From the NCBI GenBank assembly GCA_001829125.1, contig MIAN01000190.1, forward strand, positions 1-33,377: DNA of 33,377 nucleotides, written 5' to 3'. Of this stretch, positions 1-8,903 are shown piece by piece. The stretch's first letter is position 1. Every line of letters starts with the position of its first letter. Source of the stretch: Spirochaetes bacterium GWB1_27_13. Lineage in GTDB: Bacteria; Spirochaetota; GWE2-31-10; MWDO01. The position numbers and the translations under genes are program-made. A model generated the notes under the pieces. The model had not been told where the DNA came from, did not search any database, and saw only the letters and a list, made by a program, of their open reading frames with translations.

Positions 1-1
1 A

Positions 2-877
2 ACAAAATTTATTATGCCAAAACTTGTTTTTAAACATGGGGTTGCCTCACTTGATAAAAATAACAGCAATTTTCATCCTGTGCATATTTCTGAAAAATTT
101 CATAAGGATGCTGCATATCACAATGGTTCTATTTGGGGTTTTTTGTCTGGAATTTTTATAAATATTTTATGTTCTTATAATTTACAAGATTTTGCTTTTA
201 AACATACAGAAAGTCTTTTATTTCAAACTCTAAATGTTGGTACAATTGGAAGTTTTAGTGAATTAGTAGAACCTTATATCAAAAAAGAAATAAAACCATC
301 AGGAGCTTATAGTCAAGCATGGTCTGTATCAGAATTTTGTAGATCATTCTATCAAGATTATATGGGTGTAAGATTTAATGTGCCAAAAAGAACAATTTAT
401 TTTACTCCAGCTATTCCAAAAAAACTTGGTAAAGTAAAACTTAATATTAGATTTGGTTTTTACGAGACCCTCTCTCTTCTTGCTCAAATTTCTCAAAATA
501 CATCTTTTGTCTCACAAATAGAAATAAGGACAATTGAAATTGTAAAACCTCTTTATGTTATTTTAAAAATAAATGTAGGTTTTGAAAAACTAGATCAAAA
601 ATATCAATATAAATTTTTAATCTTAAAAATTTGTTTAAAATATAATGCTGATAGTTTTAAAATAAGTTTCTCTAATGTAAATGCAGATTTGATAAAAATT
701 GAGAAATTTACAAGCCTTAATAACACAGAATTGGTAAGCATTGAAGAAATATCAGAAATTTTTGATGAGAAATTGGATTCTAACCTAAGTTTTGCAACAC
801 CTATTACTGATTACGAATTTTCAAACTATAAAAGTATCACTGAAAAGAATTATCTTGAAAGAAATATTATTGTATAA
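2..877 (+). CDS. Glycogen debranching enzyme / amylo-alpha-1,6-glucosidase family, C-terminal part (5' end outside window)
   Basis: Frame is open to the window edge. Motif GTIGSFSELVEPYIKKEIKPSGAYSQAWSVSEFCRSFYQDYMGV is typical of the GDE C-terminal (alpha/alpha)6 domain. Confidence 0.75.
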   Translation, partial: TKFIMPKLVFKHGVASLDKNNSNFHPVHISEKFHKDAAYHNGSIWGFLSGIFINILCSYNLQDFAFKHTESLLFQTLNVGTIGSFSELVEPYIKKEIKPSGAYSQAWSVSEFCRSFYQDYMGVRFNVPKRTIYFTPAIPKKLGKVKLNIRFGFYETLSLLAQISQNTSFVSQIEIRTIEIVKPLYVILKINVGFEKLDQKYQYKFLILKICLKYNADSFKISFSNVNADLIKIEKFTSLNNTELVSIEEISEIFDEKLDSNLSFATPITDYEFSNYKSITEKNYLERNIIV

Positions 878-923
878 TTTACAAAATTTAAGAAAAATAT
901 AAAAATATTTAAACTATTGCTTT

Positions 924-951
924 TCATTATAAAAATATTATTTTATAATGA
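924..951. terminator. 11-bp inverted repeat (tcattataaaa / ttttataatga), possible terminator after the GDE gene
   Basis: Perfect 11-bp arms with 6-nt loop in intergenic space; AT-only stem, so weak. Confidence 0.35.
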
Positions 952-1048
952 TATTTATTTGTATTAATATTGTAAGTTTTGTTGTTTTTTTAAAAAAAAG
1001 TATTAGAATTTTTATTAGCCTATATTTTTTCTTTAGGAGTTCTATAAA

Positions 1049-3175
1049 ATGTTTATCGAAAAATTGTTAAAACCTGTAAATACTTTTTGGAATGCTTTAA
1101 AAATCAGATGGAAACTTTTATTTATAATTCTACCAACGGCTATTATACCTTTAGTTATTGTTATAACTTTTTCTACTATAAGGATTTATAACCATCTAGA
1201 AAATCAAGGAAGAACATTCTATTTTACTTTACTTACACAAGTTAAAAAAAATATAGACCTTCTCTATCAACAATATGGAAGAACTCTAACAAATATGATG
1301 ACAATTTCTTCTGTGAGAGCTGGGTTAAATGCGCCTCCTTATAGAACTAAACAAGAAGAACTTAATATAAAACAAATGGTAATGGGTGACGAAACAACTG
1401 AAGGTGGATTTAGAAACACCGCAGAAGAAAAAATAGATGGCAATGTCTACCTTTATGAAATGGACAGAAAATCTTTGGCTACAGAAACGAATTATACAGT
1501 TCATATCCTAAATGCTAAAATAGGTGAACTTAATTATGATAAATTAATTAATGATCCATTATTTTTGTTGTTAAAAAATAACAATAAAATCAAAATGATT
1601 TTTGGTATATTCCAAAAAGGAGTCGCTCAAAATCAAGAAAATGAAGACAAGCCAGTAATAATTTTGCCATACTATCAAAAACCCCCAGAAAAAGACACAG
1701 ATACTTTTACTAAATTTGTAGTTGTTTTATTAAACAAAGATTTTATTCCAGTATTTTATCAGGACATCGAAGCTTTACAATTTGGAACTCTATATATTAT
1801 GGATAGAAATAATAACATAATATCTTACAATCACCCAGGAGATCAAGATTTTTATGATTATGATACCACTAAAAAAACTTATACTCTTGGCAATAATCTC
1901 CCCATAGAAGAAGGAGAATTATTAACTTTTTCTGATTACCAAATGTTAAACTCTGATATGGATATTTTAAAAACTAAAGATGTTACCAAATTACTCGATC
2001 TACTCACAAATGAAGGTGTAGAAGATATGCTTTATTCTCAAGATACAACTGTAAATATTTTTGAGAAAAAAAACTATATAACTTATAAGGGCAGACAATA
2101 TTTAACAATAGTACAATTTGGAGAACAATCTGAGACAAAGTATGTTTATTTTCATCCTATAAAGCAAATTCAGAAGCCTTTATTTGAAATAACAAATATA
2201 ATTATAATTATGACATTTTTTATAATTATTTTAATTATTTTTATAAGTTTCTTATTTAGTAGAACATTCACAAATCCAATAAGAATTTTGGTAGAAGCAA
2301 CAAAAATTATTACATCTGGTGATTATAACCACTTTACAATTGTATCATCAACAGATGAAATTGGAGACTTGTCACAAAATTTTAACCAAATGTTAAAAAA
2401 TATAAAATTATATCAAGACAAATTACTCTCTGCTGAAAGAGAAAAATCTGAACTGGAATTAGCATCAAGAATTCAAACATGTTTATTACCTTCTATTCCA
2501 GAAAAAGAATTTTATGATATTACTGCAACTATGATACCTGCTGCTGAAGTTGGCGGAGACTATTATGATTTGATTGGTGAGACAGATGGTAGAATATGGT
2601 TTGGTATTGGAGATGTTTCTGGTCATGGTCTTACATCTGGTTTAATTATGATGATGGCACAGACTGCTTTTAATACAATATTACTAAGTGACCCAGATAT
2701 TCCATCTGATAAATTAATATCTCAAGTAAATAAAGTAATGTATCAAAATATCAAAGAAAGACTTGGCGAAGACCATTTTATGACATTATCATTTATGATT
2801 GCAAACCCAGACGGTACTGTAAGATTTTCGGGAGCACATCTTGATGTCTTAATTTATAGACAAAAAACAAAACAAGTAGAAAGAATAGAAACTTTTGGTA
2901 TATGGCTTGGGCTTCTTCCAGACATAAAAGAAAGTACAATTGAAAAAAAATTCAAACTCGAAAGTGGCGACCTTATGTTTTTATATACTGATGGTCTTAT
3001 TGAAGCAACAAACTTTAAAGGCGAACAGTATGACATGAAAAGATTAATAACAAAACTTAGCGAACTTGGTGAAAAACCAATCAAAGAAATAGAAGAACAA
3101 ATAATTGCTGATGTTTTTAAATTTTTACATGAACAAAAAGACGATATTTCTTTTGTAATTGCAAGGAAGAAATAA
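1049..3175 (+). CDS. Membrane-anchored HAMP-domain PP2C/SpoIIE-family (RsbU-like) serine phosphatase
   Basis: Two TM segments flanking an extracytoplasmic sensor region, HAMP-like segment (FTNPIRILVEATKIITSGDYNHFTIVSSTDEIGDLSQNFNQM), then SRIQTCLLPSIPEKEFYDITATMIPAAEVGGDYYDLI...GDVSGHGLTSGLIM typical of SpoIIE phosphatases. Confidence 0.88.
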   Translation: MFIEKLLKPVNTFWNALKIRWKLLFIILPTAIIPLVIVITFSTIRIYNHLENQGRTFYFTLLTQVKKNIDLLYQQYGRTLTNMMTISSVRAGLNAPPYRTKQEELNIKQMVMGDETTEGGFRNTAEEKIDGNVYLYEMDRKSLATETNYTVHILNAKIGELNYDKLINDPLFLLLKNNNKIKMIFGIFQKGVAQNQENEDKPVIILPYYQKPPEKDTDTFTKFVVVLLNKDFIPVFYQDIEALQFGTLYIMDRNNNIISYNHPGDQDFYDYDTTKKTYTLGNNLPIEEGELLTFSDYQMLNSDMDILKTKDVTKLLDLLTNEGVEDMLYSQDTTVNIFEKKNYITYKGRQYLTIVQFGEQSETKYVYFHPIKQIQKPLFEITNIIIIMTFFIIILIIFISFLFSRTFTNPIRILVEATKIITSGDYNHFTIVSSTDEIGDLSQNFNQMLKNIKLYQDKLLSAEREKSELELASRIQTCLLPSIPEKEFYDITATMIPAAEVGGDYYDLIGETDGRIWFGIGDVSGHGLTSGLIMMMAQTAFNTILLSDPDIPSDKLISQVNKVMYQNIKERLGEDHFMTLSFMIANPDGTVRFSGAHLDVLIYRQKTKQVERIETFGIWLGLLPDIKESTIEKKFKLESGDLMFLYTDGLIEATNFKGEQYDMKRLITKLSELGEKPIKEIEEQIIADVFKFLHEQKDDISFVIARKK

Positions 3176-3461
3176 TAAATCGAATATTGAATTAAAAGTT
3201 CTTTTAGTTATTCCATGTAGGAAGACGCGGAAAAATACAAAAAAATATTTTTTTCGCCTCTTTCCTGTTAAAATTTTCTACTAAGATTAAAAGTGGCGAT
3301 ATGCAGGAGATATTCGTTGTTTCTATATAAATTCTGCGTATCTTTTCTTAAATTATTACACTAATAACAAATATTTATTTTTTTATCTCGGAACTTGACT
3401 TTTTTAAAAAAACAATTAAAATTTATATATACGTTATTATTAATTATATCAGGAATGAGTT

Positions 3462-5003
3462 ATGAAAAATAAAAAAGATGATGTGTTAATAATTGGTTCA
3501 GGTATCGGTGGTTTGTCATGCGGTTCATATCTTGCGAGAAAAGGTTATAAAGTTAAAATTTTTGAAAGACTGAATAAACCTGGAGGGTATGTAAATACTT
3601 TTAAGAGGAATGATTATATTTTTGAAAACACAACACATCTTATAGGAATTGATAAATATCTTCTAAAAGTGCTTGGTTTAAATCTAGAACTTATAAAAAC
3701 TTTAGATACAGGTATTGGTTATTATATTTTCAATCAAAATAATAATATAGAAAAACAATATTATTTTAATCCTAAAAATGATGCGATAGATACAATAGTT
3801 AAATATTTTCCTTCTGAAAAAGATATTATTGAAAAACTGTTTAAATATATCAAACTTTATGTAAAAGATGTTGTTCGTTTGAATAATTTACTTAAATTTC
3901 CCTTTGTCAATCTGATTGATTTGATAACTGCAATTTTTTTGACAATTGGAAAAGATAATTCAATATTTAGAAGAATAGGGATTAACTCTTACAAATATTT
4001 TAATAAAATATTTCTGGGGAAATCAACAGATTTAGTTGAAAACATAAAAGACCCAGTATTGGCATCAATAATTTTAATGATCCCATGTTGTTGTTTTTTT
4101 ACGCCTCCTGATCAAATACCTGCTATAATGACGACTTCTCTTATTTATTATCTTATTAATTCTGCTTCATGGATTAAAGGTGGAACTTCAACTATCATAA
4201 ATAATATGATAAATGTTATAAAAAAAAATAACGGTCAGTTACAATACAACGCTAATGTAGCAGAAATAATAGTAAAAAATAAAACTGCAATCGGTATAAG
4301 ATTAACAAACGGAGAAGAATATTTTGGTAAATATATTGTTACAGATATAAATTGTTTTCAGGTTTATAATGAATTAATAAAAGAAAACTATTATTTTTCT
4401 GAAAAATTATCAAATAAATTAATAAATTATAAAGAGGGCAGTTCTGCTTTTCAAACTTATGTAGGGCTTCCATTTGAATTGAAAGATTACGGATATGAAG
4501 GGCACACAAATATTTTTTATACTACCACTGATCTTCTAAATATTTTCAAAAAACAACCAGACCTTTATAATCCAAATTTTTTTATAACAACAAATTATTC
4601 TTCTGTTGATTCATCTTACTCTCCAAAAGGAACAAGTAGTATGGTAATTTCTACAAAAACAGAATCAGAGTACTGGCTTTCACTTGATGATAAAGAATAT
4701 TATGAAAAGAAACAAAAAGTTCAAAATTCACTTTTGGAAAAAGCTCAGGCAATTACAAATATTCCTTTTAATAAAGCCGAATTAATTTTTTCTGCAACAC
4801 CAAGAACGCTGAAACGCTATTCTGGAAATCCTTATGGGAGCATTATAGGATTATCATTAGACGGTAATATGAACAACAGATTTGATTTTAACTCTGAAAT
4901 AAAAAATCTTTATCATGTGGGTGCAGATACAAGAATTGATGGAGGATTCTACGGAGCATTAAGTTCTGGAGTAATGGCAGGTAAAACTATCTGTATTTTT
5001 TAA
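3462..5003 (+). CDS. FAD-dependent oxidoreductase, phytoene desaturase / retinol saturase (CrtI-like) family
   Basis: N-terminal VLIIGSGIGGLSCGSYLARKGYKVKIFERLNKPGGY dinucleotide-binding motif; C-terminal LYHVGADTRIDGGFYGALSSGVMAGK. Confidence 0.8.
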   Translation: MKNKKDDVLIIGSGIGGLSCGSYLARKGYKVKIFERLNKPGGYVNTFKRNDYIFENTTHLIGIDKYLLKVLGLNLELIKTLDTGIGYYIFNQNNNIEKQYYFNPKNDAIDTIVKYFPSEKDIIEKLFKYIKLYVKDVVRLNNLLKFPFVNLIDLITAIFLTIGKDNSIFRRIGINSYKYFNKIFLGKSTDLVENIKDPVLASIILMIPCCCFFTPPDQIPAIMTTSLIYYLINSASWIKGGTSTIINNMINVIKKNNGQLQYNANVAEIIVKNKTAIGIRLTNGEEYFGKYIVTDINCFQVYNELIKENYYFSEKLSNKLINYKEGSSAFQTYVGLPFELKDYGYEGHTNIFYTTTDLLNIFKKQPDLYNPNFFITTNYSSVDSSYSPKGTSSMVISTKTESEYWLSLDDKEYYEKKQKVQNSLLEKAQAITNIPFNKAELIFSATPRTLKRYSGNPYGSIIGLSLDGNMNNRFDFNSEIKNLYHVGADTRIDGGFYGALSSGVMAGKTICIF

Positions 5004-5041
5004 GTTGTATAAATAATCACCAATTATAATATAAAAAAAAT

Positions 5042-5083
5042 TAAGGACGATTATAAAAACTTATGTTTTTATAATCGTCCTTA
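5042..5083 (-). terminator. Strong terminator hairpin (19-bp perfect stem, 4-nt loop) for the nrdR-nrdD operon; possibly bidirectional
   Basis: taaggacgattataaaaac-ttat-gtttttataatcgtcctta. On the minus strand it is followed by a long T-run (+ strand aaaaaaaatt upstream). Confidence 0.8.
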
Positions 5084-5158
5084 GGATTTTACCAAATCGA
5101 TTGTTATGTGCCAATCAAAATTATTTTTTTGATATTGACAAACTTACAATTACAAATA

Positions 5159-5686
5159 TTACGCAGAAATTAATTCTTTGTTTTCCGCAAAAATTTTTTT
5201 TAATTCTTCAACTGAAGTAACAATTGATATTACATTGTCTTTGCTATCAAATAAAACTACTGTTGGTGTAGAAAGAATATTGTATTTTCTTGCAGAATTT
5301 AATCCTAAATCACTGCTAACATCAACTTCTTCACCAGGTACAGGTAATTTCTTTAAAAATTCTTTTACAGGAGGGCAATTTCTACAAAATTCTGTGTAGA
5401 ATAATTTATAGAATGCTACATTACCAACAACTATATTTTCTTCTTTTACGGACTCTTCTTTATGTCCTTTAATAAAACCGTCAAAAGATTTTCCTTCTAT
5501 TTCTTTTTCAAAGTAACTAAATGTTAATCTATCTCTATATTCTTCTTTTTTCCCTTTATTCCAATTTGTTACTGCTCTGTGGTAGCCAACTATTCTTGTA
5601 TAAACCTCAGTTTCTGTACCAACAACATTTTTTAATTTTTCTTCAAGAGTAGATAACTCTTTTTCGATTTCTAAAATTGTTTTCAT
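5159..5686 (-). CDS. Stand-alone NrdD glycyl-radical-loop segment fused to a CxxC thioredoxin/glutaredoxin-like domain
   Basis: Residues ~21-56 (VVGTETEVYTRIVGYHRAVTNWNKGKKEEYRDRLTF) match the C-terminal glycyl-radical region of class III RNR. Residues ~90-165 (VAFYKLFYTEFCRNCPPVKEFLKKLPVPGEEVDVSSDLGLNSARKYNILSTPTVVLFD) are redoxin-like. Own AGGAGG RBS 5 nt before ATG. Confidence 0.85.
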   Translation of the reverse strand: MKTILEIEKELSTLEEKLKNVVGTETEVYTRIVGYHRAVTNWNKGKKEEYRDRLTFSYFEKEIEGKSFDGFIKGHKEESVKEENIVVGNVAFYKLFYTEFCRNCPPVKEFLKKLPVPGEEVDVSSDLGLNSARKYNILSTPTVVLFDSKDNVISIVTSVEELKKIFAENKELISA

Positions 5687-5704
5687 AACATCCTCCTGTT
5701 TTAA

Positions 5705-7822
5705 TTAACTTTTAGTTACTAAAAGTTCTTTTTCTCTTTGTAATTCAGTTATTTTATTTTGGATTTCTTTTTTTTCATTTTCTGCACATAATTCACAATG
5801 AAAATGTTCTCCAAGCAAATAACCGTGTACTGGACAAATTGAAAAAGTCGGTGAAATTGTAAAATAAGGTAATCTATAATTAGTTGCTATTGTTTTAACA
5901 AGTTTCAAACACGATTTCCAGTCTTGAATAGCCTCGCCAAGATACACATGAAAAACTGTTCCTCCAGTATATCTTTTTTGTAACTCGTCTTGCATATCCA
6001 AAGCTTCAAAAATATCATCAGTGTAATGAACAGGAAGCTGGGTAGAATTTGTGTAATAAGGCTCATCTGTTCCACTTGTAATAATATCTGGGTATTTTTG
6101 TTTGTCGTGTTTTGCAAGTCTGTAACTTGTACTTTCTGCTGGTGTTGCTTCAAGATTATACAAATCGCCAGTCTCTTCTTGAAAATCAGCAAGTCTTTTT
6201 CTCATAAAATCAAGTACTTCAATAGCAAAATCTTTACCTTCTTTTGTTGTAATATCTTTTTTTATAAAATTAAGTAAACACTCATTCATACCATTAATTC
6301 CGATAGTAGAAAAATGGTTATTAAAATGCTTCAAATATCTTTTTGTATAAGGAAAAAGTCCATTTTCCATGAGTCTATTTATAACTTTTCGTTTAATATC
6401 AAGCGATTCCTTTGCTGTTCTCATTAAATAATCGAGTCTTGTAAAAAATTCTTCTTTTGTTTTAGAAAGATAGCCAATTCGAGGAAGATTAATAGTAATA
6501 ACTCCAATAGAGCCAGTAAATTCATCTGCACCAAAGAGTCCTCCACCTTTTTTTCGTAATTCTCTTTTGTCAAGTTGAAGTCTACAACACATAGAACGAA
6601 CATCACCTGGATTTAAATCGCTATTTATAAAATTTTGAAAATAAGGCGTTCCATATTTTGCTGTCATTTCAAAAAGAAGTTTTACATTCTCAGAAGTCCA
6701 GTCAAAATCTTTTGTTATATTATAAGTTGGAATAGGATATTGGAAACCTCTGCCATTAGCATCACCTTCAAGCATTACTTCGATAAATGCTTTGTTTATC
6801 ATGTCCATCTCTTTCTGAAAGTCACCATAAGTCAATTCACCATAAGGCTTACCACCAACAATCGCAGGTTTATCTTTTAAGTCTTCAGGAACTACCCAGT
6901 CAAGAGTAATATTTGTGAAAGGTGCTTGACTTCCCCATCTTGAAGGAGTATTAACACCAAAAATAAAACTTTGTATTGCCTGTTTTACCTCTGGATATGT
7001 TAATTCGTCAACTCTAACAAAAGGAGCTAAATAAGTGTCAAAACTCGAAAATGCTTGAGCTCCAGCCCATTCGTTTTGCATTATACCCAAAAAATTTACT
7101 ACTTGAAAAACTAATGTATAAAGATGTCTTGCTGGTTTTGAACTAATTTTACCGTGAACTCCGCCAAGTCCTTCTTCAATCAATTGTCTTAACGACCAAC
7201 CCGCACAATACCCAGAAAACATACTCAAGTCATGGATATGAAAATCTGCATTTCTATGAGCATTTGCAACTTCTTCTGGATAGATATTTTTTAACCAGTA
7301 ATTTGCTGTAATCGTGCCAGAATTATGAAGAATAAGACCGCCAAGTGAGAAATTAACATTAGAGTTTTCATTAACTCTCCAATCAGATTGGCTTAAATAA
7401 CCTTCCATAGTAGCATCAATATCAAGCATTAATTTTTTAGAATCTCTTATTACTTGATGTCTTGCACGATAAATAATGTAAGCCTTTGCAATTTGAACCT
7501 GTTTTTCTTCAATTAAAACGGTTTCTACAAGGTCTTGAATTTCTTCTACCGCAGGAGCAGAATTTTTATGACGTGTTGCCATAAACTCTTCAATTTTCTT
7601 TTCTACCAAAGTAGTTAATTTATCAACTAAGTTAGAGTCAAATTTTTTTACTTCTTCAGCTGCCTTTTTTATAGCATCGTAAATTTTGTCTTTGTCATAT
7701 ATTTCAAGTTGTCCATCTCTTTTGATAACATGCTTTATTATATCACTGCTTGTACTTACTATTTTCTTTGAACTATCAAGCCCTAAAAAATTTTTTCGCC
7801 ATTGAGAATTTTTGTCGCCCAT
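5705..7822 (-). CDS. nrdD: Anaerobic (class III) ribonucleoside-triphosphate reductase large chain, lacking the C-terminal glycyl-radical loop
   Basis: ATP-cone (KHVIKRDGQLEIYDKDKIYDAIKKAAEEV), HIHDLSMFSGYCAGWSL, RSMCCRLQLDKREL finger loop, C-terminal Zn motif SICPVHGYLLGEHFHCELC, then a helical tail and stop. Confidence 0.92.
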   Translation of the reverse strand: MGDKNSQWRKNFLGLDSSKKIVSTSSDIIKHVIKRDGQLEIYDKDKIYDAIKKAAEEVKKFDSNLVDKLTTLVEKKIEEFMATRHKNSAPAVEEIQDLVETVLIEEKQVQIAKAYIIYRARHQVIRDSKKLMLDIDATMEGYLSQSDWRVNENSNVNFSLGGLILHNSGTITANYWLKNIYPEEVANAHRNADFHIHDLSMFSGYCAGWSLRQLIEEGLGGVHGKISSKPARHLYTLVFQVVNFLGIMQNEWAGAQAFSSFDTYLAPFVRVDELTYPEVKQAIQSFIFGVNTPSRWGSQAPFTNITLDWVVPEDLKDKPAIVGGKPYGELTYGDFQKEMDMINKAFIEVMLEGDANGRGFQYPIPTYNITKDFDWTSENVKLLFEMTAKYGTPYFQNFINSDLNPGDVRSMCCRLQLDKRELRKKGGGLFGADEFTGSIGVITINLPRIGYLSKTKEEFFTRLDYLMRTAKESLDIKRKVINRLMENGLFPYTKRYLKHFNNHFSTIGINGMNECLLNFIKKDITTKEGKDFAIEVLDFMRKRLADFQEETGDLYNLEATPAESTSYRLAKHDKQKYPDIITSGTDEPYYTNSTQLPVHYTDDIFEALDMQDELQKRYTGGTVFHVYLGEAIQDWKSCLKLVKTIATNYRLPYFTISPTFSICPVHGYLLGEHFHCELCAENEKKEIQNKITELQREKELLVTKS

Positions 7823-7840
7823 CTGAATCTTCCTCTAAAA

Positions 7841-8299
7841 TTAATTATTTTTGATGTTCTCGATTTCTCTGATGAATTCGCTAACATCTTCAAATTTTCT
7901 ATAAACAGAAGCAAATCTTATGTATGCAATAGGATCAATCTTACTTATTTTTTTTATTGCCATCTCTCCTATTTGATAGGAAGATATTTCGTGAGAATCT
8001 CCTGCTTCCAATATTGCTTCTTCTTGGATAGAATTTATTAAATCTTCTATAACACTTTGTGGAATAGGTCTTTTTTCAAAAGCCTTTTGGATACCAGTAG
8101 ATAATTTTTCTATATTAAAAAGTTCTCTTCTTTTATCCCTTTTACTAACCATTAATTTTTTTTCTTCAATATGCTCGTAAGAAGTAAACCTATAACCACA
8201 TGATAAACATTCTCTCCTTCTTCTAAGACTTATCCCACCTGCTATGGAACGGGATTCTAAAACTTTATCTTCTACACAACTACAATTAGGACATTTCAT
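7841..8299 (-). CDS. nrdR: Transcriptional repressor NrdR
   Basis: MKCPNCSCVEDKVLESRSIAGGISLRRRRECLSCGYRFTSYEHIE zinc ribbon followed by ATP-cone; adjacent to nrdD. Confidence 0.95.
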   Translation of the reverse strand: MKCPNCSCVEDKVLESRSIAGGISLRRRRECLSCGYRFTSYEHIEEKKLMVSKRDKRRELFNIEKLSTGIQKAFEKRPIPQSVIEDLINSIQEEAILEAGDSHEISSYQIGEMAIKKISKIDPIAYIRFASVYRKFEDVSEFIREIENIKNN

Positions 8300-8308
8300 A
8301 TTATACCT

Positions 8309-8324
8309 ACGCTATATATAGTGT
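8309..8324. promoter_or_regulatory. NrdR box 1 (acgctatatatagtgt)
   Basis: Close to the NrdR-box consensus acaCwAtATaTwGtgt; 31 bp start-to-start from box 2; immediately upstream of nrdR. Confidence 0.8.
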
Positions 8325-8331
8325 CATATAT

Positions 8332-8360
8332 ATTATACAACACTATATGTGGTGTGTCAA
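8332..8360 (-). promoter_or_regulatory. Consensus sigma-70 promoter TTGACA-17-TATAAT for nrdR-nrdD-GR/redoxin operon
   Basis: Minus strand: TTGACA (8360-8355), 17-nt spacer, TATAAT (8337-8332). Confidence 0.85.
8340..8355. promoter_or_regulatory. NrdR box 2 (acactatatgtggtgt)
   Basis: Second NrdR-box-like palindrome, in phase (31 bp) with box 1 and inside the -35/-10 spacer of the operon promoter. Confidence 0.8.
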
Positions 8361-8903
8361 GAGAGAAAAGGTCAAAATTAATTATTTTACAATTTAATTT
8401 TTTTTGTATTTACTGTAAGATTGTAAATAGTTTAAAAAGGCAAGTAATAAAAATATAGCAATAACAAAGCTAATTTACATGGTCTTAATATAAATCATTT
8501 TCGGCATTTTGTCAAAAAAATTAAAAATGTAAAAATATCTTAAAGAATATATTTAACTATAATAGGTATAATGAGTTGTATAAAAAAACTCTTATTTTAT
8601 TTTTTTTAAATTTTTTTAAAAAAATTTTGATATACTTAATTCTTTCTAAACATCCAATTTAAATAATACAGCCTCAAAAATTCATTTAAACCACAAAAAT
8701 TAAGAAAAACGCAAAGAAAATGTTATAAAAAAGAGGTATTTTAATTAAAAATAGCGATAAATTTAAAATGTTATTTTTTTATTTAAATTCAGTTCAATTA
8801 TCCGTGTTCTTTGTATCACAGTGAGAGATTTCTCAAGTAATTTGATAAGAATAAAAACTGACTAATTTCTCAGGAGGTAAATTTTTTGTTGGGAGAATAA
8901 TTA

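Noticed and set aside
5178-5399. Plus-strand ORF inside the glycyl-radical/redoxin gene
   Set aside because: Antisense to a well-supported gene and ends without an RBS or domain.
5687-5704. Possibility that the nrdD split is a sequencing frameshift
   Set aside because: Stop codon, perfect Shine-Dalgarno and new start are present, and both ends carry extra helix absent from a contiguous NrdD.
5905-6192. Small ORFs overlapping nrdD (also 5990-6277, 6424-6606, 6635-6880)
   Set aside because: Entirely within the strongly supported nrdD frame; low-complexity translations and no RBS.
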